From Pseudomonas japonica (lineage in GTDB: Bacteria; Pseudomonadota; Gammaproteobacteria; Pseudomonadales; Pseudomonadaceae), in the NCBI RefSeq assembly GCF_900188455.1, contig NZ_FZOL01000033.1, positions 1-56,926 on the forward strand: a stretch of DNA of 56,926 bases, given 5' to 3'. The notes beneath the pieces are model-generated. The model had not been told where the DNA came from. It did not search any database and saw only the letters and a program-made list of their open reading frames with translations. Positions 53,045 through 56,926 of this stretch are shown here, one piece after another. Every line of letters starts with the position of its first letter. Position 1 is the first letter of the stretch. The translations under genes and the position numbers were made by a program.

Positions 53045-54318
53045 TCCTTGCGTTTCCCGCCCTGGCCGGAGGCGCTGTCATCGGCCAACGGCGCGGCCTG
53101 GGTCAGGCGCTCGAGAAAATCCAGGGCCGCCACGGCATCGCCCTCGGCCGCCTTGCGAAACAGCGTCTCGCCTTCGCTCTGGAAGGATTCCGGCCGGGTC
53201 GTCTGCATACCGAAGTAGGAGGACAGCAGCAACTGCTCCATGCTTCGGCCGTAGACGCTCTCCTGCAGTTGCGCCACGGTCGCCGTGCCATCGGCGGCCG
53301 TATCGGTGATGAACACGTTCTCGCGCTTGACCGTGCTGGCTACCAGCGGGCTGTGGGAGGTGAACACGAACTGCAGTTTCGGGAAAGCGCTGGCCAGCGA
53401 GGGGACGACACTGCGTTGCCACTCCGGATGCAGGTGCAGATCGATTTCGTCGACCAGCACCATGCCCGGAATATCGTCGATACGCTTGTGCTGCGGGGCG
53501 ACATCGCACAGATGTCCGAGCAGATCGCCAACCCAGCCGACGAAGGCCTTGTAGCCGTCGGACAACGAACTGAAGGGTGTGGTGATACCGTCGAAGAGAA
53601 ACTGGTACTGATCGTCTTCTTCATCGAGCTCACCCTCGAAGACGACATTGGCCGGCAGCACCCTGTTGAGCAACCCGACGACCTCCTGGAAGCGCTGCTC
53701 GTCGCGCGATTTCAGGCGTGGCAACCACATCTGCAGAGGTCGCAAGGCGACCTGGTCCTCGAACAGCCCCGCGATGCGCTGGTAGCGCAGGCCCCGTGAG
53801 CGGCGTGCACTGCCGGGCGAAAAATCGCCCGTTTCCACCCGACGGGTAGCGCCGTAGCCGACGACGAAGAACGCCGGAGAATAGTCGTCGCCGAGCAGCG
53901 TGGAAATCGGCGAATCGGGCGTGCTGTCCAGGTGCAGACGGTCCTGGCTGCTGCGCGGGCCGCGGGGTTCCAGGCGGGCGAGCAGTTCCAGCTTCTTTCT
54001 TGCGGACGCGGGAAAGTGCTCGTCGTCGGTGATGACCGCCTCGATCTTGAGCAGGCTCTCCTTGATTGCCTCCTCGTCAGCCCTGGCCCGCCGCACCAGG
54101 CGGTACGGGACAAAGCCGGACTCGAGAAGCGCGGGAGCGAGAGCGGCAATCGCCAGTGCGCGCAGGATGGAGGACTTTCCTCCGCCATTGTCGCCGAGCA
54201 CCAGATTGACGTTCTTCAAGCTCGACACACCCTTGCCCGTACGCCCCGGATACTGCAGGCGAAGGACAGCCTTGCCATAGCATTTGAAGTCGTAGATATG
54301 CAGGGATCTGGCGTACAA
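53041..54318 (-). CDS. AAA ATPase, Septu PtuA-like
   Basis: 425 residues from a TTG at 54318, seven bases after AGAGG; no ATG or GTG lies upstream in this frame. ABC/SMC-type ATPase: Walker A GDNGGGKSS at 42-50, a serine-rich SSLSDGYKAF signature region, Walker B MVLVDEIDLHLHPEWQ and the FTSHSPLVAST sensor. There is no TOPRIM domain, which excludes OLD and Gabija GajA. With the HNH gene it forms a two-gene operon like PtuA-PtuB. PtuA is thought to control the nuclease in response to phage infection. Confidence 0.8.
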   Translation of the reverse strand: MYARSLHIYDFKCYGKAVLRLQYPGRTGKGVSSLKNVNLVLGDNGGGKSSILRALAIAALAPALLESGFVPYRLVRRARADEEAIKESLLKIEAVITDDEHFPASARKKLELLARLEPRGPRSSQDRLHLDSTPDSPISTLLGDDYSPAFFVVGYGATRRVETGDFSPGSARRSRGLRYQRIAGLFEDQVALRPLQMWLPRLKSRDEQRFQEVVGLLNRVLPANVVFEGELDEEDDQYQFLFDGITTPFSSLSDGYKAFVGWVGDLLGHLCDVAPQHKRIDDIPGMVLVDEIDLHLHPEWQRSVVPSLASAFPKLQFVFTSHSPLVASTVKRENVFITDTAADGTATVAQLQESVYGRSMEQLLLSSYFGMQTTRPESFQSEGETLFRKAAEGDAVAALDFLERLTQAAPLADDSASGQGGKRKE

Positions 54319-54395
54319 GGGCGAACCTCTTGGGCATCGGTGGGGTGCGGTTGCGCAGCCATTCTGCTGGGGATGGTGGCCAGGTGCAAGTTGGT

Positions 54396-54406
54396 GGGGG
54401 GGGGGG
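54396..54406. repeat. Homopolymer tract of 11 G
   Basis: Eleven consecutive G (C on the transcribed strand) in the leader of the ATPase/HNH operon, 78 bp before its start codon and about 30 bp after a possible -10. Such tracts are slippage-prone and could vary expression; the G-rich context could also form a quadruplex. A sequencing length error is possible. Confidence 0.7.
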
Positions 54407-54434
54407 TGGGTTGGGACTTCCTTTGCTGGTTTGG

Positions 54435-54464
54435 ATTTAGGGGCGGGCCTTTTGACCAGCTCAA
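54435..54464 (-). promoter_or_regulatory. Candidate promoter of the ATPase/HNH operon
   Basis: Minus-strand TTGAGC (54464-54459) and CTAAAT (54440-54435) with 18-bp spacing. Transcription would start near 54428 and cross the G11 tract. The -10 is only moderately good. Confidence 0.35.
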
Positions 54465-54556
54465 TCGCTGCCTGAGTGACGTTTAGCTTTCCGTAGAAAC
54501 TGTAGGAATTTTCCTCGTTTTTGATAGGCTTTTGCCATCAGTCGAGAGAAAATGAA

Positions 54557-54631
54557 ATGCCCGTCGTCATCGTGGAAAACGACACATCGCAGTGGGAAGA
54601 CAAAACTGAGGTGGTTTATCAAGACGGCGGT
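54557..54631 (+). pseudogene. N-terminal remnant of a nuclease-like (EVE/HNH) gene
   Basis: The frame from ATG 54557 reads MPVVIVENDTSQWEDKTEVV and then leaves the expected pattern after YQDGG. This opening (ENDxSxWxDxTGVxY) is what I recall at the start of HNH or restriction-type proteins with an EVE-like N-terminal domain. The rest of the gene is missing, replaced by a tRNA-end-like sequence and a terminator. Assignment rests on a short match from memory. Confidence 0.4.
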
Positions 54632-54652
54632 TCAACTTCCACCGGCCCACCA
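54626..54652 (+). other. tRNA/tmRNA 3'-end-like sequence, possible attachment site
   Basis: The segment contains GGTTCAA and ends CGGCCCACCA, resembling a T-arm plus CCA tail, and is followed eight bases later by a strong terminator, as at native tRNA or tmRNA ends. The upstream acceptor half is absent, so this is not an intact gene. Integrases commonly duplicate such ends, which makes it a candidate att site next to the integrase remnant. Confidence 0.35.
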
Positions 54653-54660
54653 AATGATCA

Positions 54661-54688
54661 AAAAAAGACGTCCACGGACGTCTTTTTT
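54661..54688. terminator. Bidirectional rho-independent terminator
   Basis: Hairpin GACGTCC/GGACGTC with a 2-base loop, flanked by A6 on one side and T6 on the other. It could end transcription from either side. It follows the tRNA-end-like sequence directly. Confidence 0.9.
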
Positions 54689-54838
54689 GTGCCTGCAACC
54701 CAGAAAATACACGGCCTCCAGCGCTTTTGCGGTCTTTTGAGAGTTTTTGAGTTCCAGCCGTTCGGGTATTCCAGACGGTATTCCAGCTCACCCGGTACCA
54801 ATCTTTGGAATACCGAATCAGTGCCTGAGGAGAATCTC

Positions 54839-54946
54839 ATGCCTGCTCAAAACCTCCGCCTCTCCGATCGACAACTCAAGGGAGTCAAACCCGCATCCAA
54901 GGAGACTGTTGGTTTCCGGTCACGGTCAACTACCTCCGCCCCATAG
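54839..54946 (+). pseudogene. Truncated phage-type integrase (DUF4102-type N terminus)
   Basis: ATG 54839 with GAGGAGAA upstream encodes MPAQNLRLSDRQLKGVKPAS, then KETV, then an unrelated tail and a TAG. The LSDRQLKGVKPASKET stretch is the N-terminal arm-binding start of P4-type tyrosine integrases. A normal gene has about 400 codons; only about 24 family-like codons remain. It marks a former genomic-island insertion. The upstream 150 bp look like a normal integrase leader. Confidence 0.65.
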
Positions 54947-55216
54947 GTGCCAGTTCTTCAGTGGAACGCGGGGCGTAATTTTTTGTGGGCAGTGGCGAGA
55001 ATTTGGTCGTACATCAACGGACTTCAAAGAAGTCAGGGCGCGATTTACGCGTCGTTCATGGGGAAAATGCATAAAGTAACTTGACGCCAGACTAAATGGT
55101 TGCACTATGTCCCGCGCGCTATCTTCGTCTCCCAAGCGCGACAGAGTGCGCAAGGTAAAGGCTGACTTCTGCTTGGCGGTTGCGCCCGAGTGAAGTTTGA
55201 ACTCAAGGAGTAACGT
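54947..55216. other. Intergenic scar before the two-gene cassette
   Basis: About 270 bp of lower-GC sequence after the integrase truncation. No family-like coding sequence was found in any frame. TTGACG at 55081-55086 with CACTAT at 55103-55108 (16-bp spacing) is a weak candidate promoter for the cassette. AAGGAG at 55206-55211 is a good ribosome site for the GTG start. Confidence 0.4.
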
Positions 55217-55978
55217 GTGCTGCACGCCATAACGCACAATAAGTCTCGTGTATATCAGCGCTACCTGGGGCATCGAGAGCCCGGCGAAAAGAGAGCCTCG
55301 GAGGAAGATGAGATCACCGCCTTAGTCATGGGGCCGTTAGCCTTCCTGCCTGCCAGCGCGATCGGAGCATTCTGGATGGCGCTCACGAAACAGGGAAGAC
55401 CAGAAGCGTTCCCTGAGGGGCCGGTGTCACATGCAGAAATGAGATTTTGGCCCAGAAAAAATCGAACCGAACCGGATATGTTGGTCGAGCTGTGGTGGGG
55501 TGCGGAGAAGTGGTCGCTACTGATCGAGTTCAAGTGGAGGGCTCCCTTGAGTGGTGACGACCAGCTCCATAAGCAATGGAAGAATTTTCTGTCGCAGGAT
55601 GAGCAGAAACAAGCATTGCACATTTTCATTGCCCCTGAGGTCAGTGCGGGTATCGAAGCAAAAGACCGAGACGACATATGGAAAGACCACCTTCTACTTC
55701 GATCTTGGTACGATATATTGAATACTTTGCATGGGTTGAAGAACTCAGAGTTACTTCTGCATCGTTGGTCTGAACAGGTGATTTGTTTCCTCGAAAAGCT
55801 GGGAGTTCGCCCTTTTTGTGGTTTCAAGAAACTTGGCGCGCTGGAGTTAGCACCGCAGAGAACCGAAATTTTCTGGAAGGGCTTCGATGGTTTTGTTGAC
55901 CTGAAAGTACCTGAAGCACCCTCAGTGAACGCCGTGCAACAAATATTTTTTCATGCAGCAGGAGGCCGTCATGGCTGA
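55217..55978 (+). CDS. PD-(D/E)XK nuclease-like protein of unknown family
   Basis: 253 residues from GTG 55217, with AAGGAG upstream. The restriction-endonuclease-like core is suggested by Glu32 in an N-terminal helix (EEDEITALVMGPL), Asp87 in TEPDMLVEL, Glu104-x-Lys106 in LLIEFKW and Gln116 or Gln120 in DDQLHKQW, in the right order and spacing for a PD-(D/E)XK nuclease. The C-terminal 100 residues are not recognised. Codon use is AT-richer than in the core genome, suggesting transfer. It overlaps the next gene by 8 bp. I know no named system with this pair. Confidence 0.65.
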   Translation: MLHAITHNKSRVYQRYLGHREPGEKRASEEDEITALVMGPLAFLPASAIGAFWMALTKQGRPEAFPEGPVSHAEMRFWPRKNRTEPDMLVELWWGAEKWSLLIEFKWRAPLSGDDQLHKQWKNFLSQDEQKQALHIFIAPEVSAGIEAKDRDDIWKDHLLLRSWYDILNTLHGLKNSELLLHRWSEQVICFLEKLGVRPFCGFKKLGALELAPQRTEIFWKGFDGFVDLKVPEAPSVNAVQQIFFHAAGGRHG

Positions 55979-56606
55979 TATCGGAAAGTCTATTTCGGAG
56001 TGTATATCCTTCATTTCCAAAGTCGGCGCAGAGTGTGAGGTTCTCGCTTTGTTGTTGAAACAGGAACTGAATAGCCTGCTGAGCAACGGATCGGTCAGAA
56101 AATACGTTGTAGCAGGACCATGGGAAGAAGCGTCTTTGACGGACAGCAATCAATGGGTATACACCGACATTGCTTACTCTCTGCCCGTAATCATAAAGCC
56201 CAAACGAAAGATTGGCGCGCACCTGAGTTTTCAGATCAGTTTCGTGGGGACTGGCATTGCGGCATTAGATAACAATCAACCACTAATGCACATAGGCTTT
56301 TGGTCTAAGGCCGTAGATTTTGACGAGTGTTGGATGGGGTTCCCTCTGGATGATTCATCGCGAACCCTCGAACACGGTCAGTTGTTCAGGTGGACAACGT
56401 CCGGTGAAAATTTGAGCGAGTGGGTCTATAGCCTCCGTCTTGCTGAGATTAATACGATGCAAGATATCCAAGAGAAGATCGTGGCCCCGGTAATGGCGCT
56501 TCTATTGGGTGAATGCGCCGTGGATGCCTTCGCTGGCACTGCCAAAAGTGTTGTACGCTACTGCGAAGTCGAAGGCTCACCAGGACAATATCGAGTGGTG
56601 CAGTGA
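55971..56606 (+). CDS. Unrecognised protein, partner of the nuclease-like gene
   Basis: 211 residues from ATG 55971, directly after GGAGG; it overlaps the upstream stop by 8 bp, so the two are translationally coupled. An N-terminal helical stretch (ISECISFISKVGAECEVLALLLKQELNSLL) is followed by a mainly beta region with several Trp and aromatic residues (GPWEEASLTDSNQWVYTDIAYSLPVII, MHIGFWSKAVDFDECWMGFP). No membrane segment, signal peptide or catalytic motif is evident. It may supply immunity, sensing or specificity for the nuclease. No function can be assigned. Confidence 0.6.
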   Translation: MADIGKSISECISFISKVGAECEVLALLLKQELNSLLSNGSVRKYVVAGPWEEASLTDSNQWVYTDIAYSLPVIIKPKRKIGAHLSFQISFVGTGIAALDNNQPLMHIGFWSKAVDFDECWMGFPLDDSSRTLEHGQLFRWTTSGENLSEWVYSLRLAEINTMQDIQEKIVAPVMALLLGECAVDAFAGTAKSVVRYCEVEGSPGQYRVVQ

Positions 56607-56824
56607 GTAGTTTTCTTTGGGGAAAACTACGATTTGCTTGGCGTGTGCTAAATTACCAAAACCGAGGTTCGTGGCCTGTCCCTGACGAGTCAAAAGGTAT
56701 AATCGCTTCTGGCCAAAAGCAGTCAGTCGCGACAGGTTGGAGAGCCGATATTATGATCTGCTTCTAGCGTGCCATATAATTCATCCAAGCCAAAGTAATT
56801 TTGCAGCGCGGCTTAAATCAGATA
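56607..56824. other. Intergenic region without an assigned gene
   Basis: About 220 bp of AT-richer sequence between the cassette and the insertion sequence. A short frame near 56513-56767 is a shadow. I see no clear terminator, RNA or promoter. Confidence 0.5.
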
Positions 56825-56926
56825 TTAGGCTCTGTACGAAATGAGGTGTCGTAAACACCGCCGCCAGCAGGCCAATGTGACCATGGCCGCATAACTTGTT
56901 GCGAGCTTGCAGTAGCGGGTCGCGAG
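56825..56926 (-). CDS. IS5-type transposase, C-terminal end
   Basis: The last 33 codons of a leftward gene that continues past the right edge. They read LATRYCKLATSYAAMVTLAC and then WRRCLRHLISYRA before TAA. The RY-KLA-SY-AMV-LAC pattern is typical of the C terminus of IS5-family DDE transposases. GGCTCTGTACGAAAT at 56828 probably belongs to the terminal inverted repeat of the element. The IS closes the accessory region on this side. Confidence 0.8.
   Translation of the reverse strand, partial: LATRYCKLATSYAAMVTLACWRRCLRHLISYRA

Noticed and set aside
53041..54318. Gabija GajA or OLD nuclease as the identity of the ATPase
   Set aside because: No TOPRIM domain follows the ATPase, and the partner is an HNH protein rather than a UvrD-like helicase.
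54579..54652. Possible tRNA gene ending in CCA
   Set aside because: The T-stem does not pair with a normal 7-base loop, and no acceptor or anticodon half is found upstream. Kept only as an attachment-like remnant.
56513..56767. Plus-strand frame of 84 codons after the cassette
   Set aside because: Mostly overlaps the end of the second cassette gene in another frame, without a ribosome site or family features.

Overview
The window looks like a chromosomal segment of a Pseudomonas of the fluorescens/putida type. The coding regions are GC-rich, and the intergenic gaps carry the REP palindromes typical of this genus (cores near GTAGGAGC...GCTTGCC...GCGAAGGACCGC). Many genes have close Pseudomonas counterparts: the 3-mercaptopropionate dioxygenase/rhodanese pair, an OprD-type porin, a YdiJ-type dehydrogenase, GlsB, acetylpolyamine amidohydrolase and an iron-sulfur photolyase.

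Layout. (1) 1-16569 is one catabolic island. A leftward operon encodes a three-component Rieske ring-hydroxylating dioxygenase (no reductase gene), a dihydrodiol-dehydrogenase-like SDR, a LigAB-type class III extradiol dioxygenase, a meta-cleavage-product hydrolase, a 2-hydroxypentadienoate hydratase, a flavin-dependent nitronate-monooxygenase-like protein, an aryl/acyl-CoA synthetase and the start of acylating acetaldehyde dehydrogenase. A TetR regulator follows, then a rightward uptake operon: Liv-type ABC transporter with fused LivM-LivG, binding protein and OprD porin. Five copies of a 14-bp palindrome (ATACA-N4-TGTAT) flank the regulator and both operons, so it probably controls the whole set. 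The natural substrate is not evident; an aromatic acid or a ring with a side chain fits best. (2) 16828-24530 holds sulfur and peptide genes: 3-mercaptopropionate dioxygenase, a four-domain rhodanese, a candidate 33-residue peptide and a peptide-type ABC transporter. (3) 25106-40879 is mostly housekeeping or accessory metabolism: SodC, an Lrp/acetylpolyamine-deacetylase/permease group, a DUF3422 protein, a GABA-type permease facing a MocR regulator, an orphan FecR-like protein, a methyltransferase, a LysR/YdiJ pair, glutaminase and a LysE exporter.

(4) 41060-49367 is a photo-oxidative-stress cluster: NTF2-like protein, SDR, FAD oxidoreductase, DUF1365, Cfa-like methyltransferase, DUF2878, iron-sulfur photolyase, DUF3833, chalcone-isomerase-like protein and Blc lipocalin. 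Both of its promoter regions carry TGTACA-N12-TGTACA, the direct repeat I recall for class II LitR (light/B12) regulators of P. putida. The regulator itself is not in the window.

(5) From about 50.6 kb the window becomes accessory. There is a nested-palindrome repeat (a relative lies at 24.5 kb), a PAS-GGDEF cyclase and a two-gene ATPase/HNH operon resembling Septu (PtuAB) phage defence with an 11-G tract in its leader. Next come truncated starts of a nuclease-like gene and a phage-type integrase around an attachment-like site. Then an AT-richer two-gene cassette encodes a PD-(D/E)XK nuclease-like protein and an unrecognised partner, and the window ends in an IS5-type transposase. The 54.3-56.9 kb stretch is the most likely place for an undescribed (defence) system.
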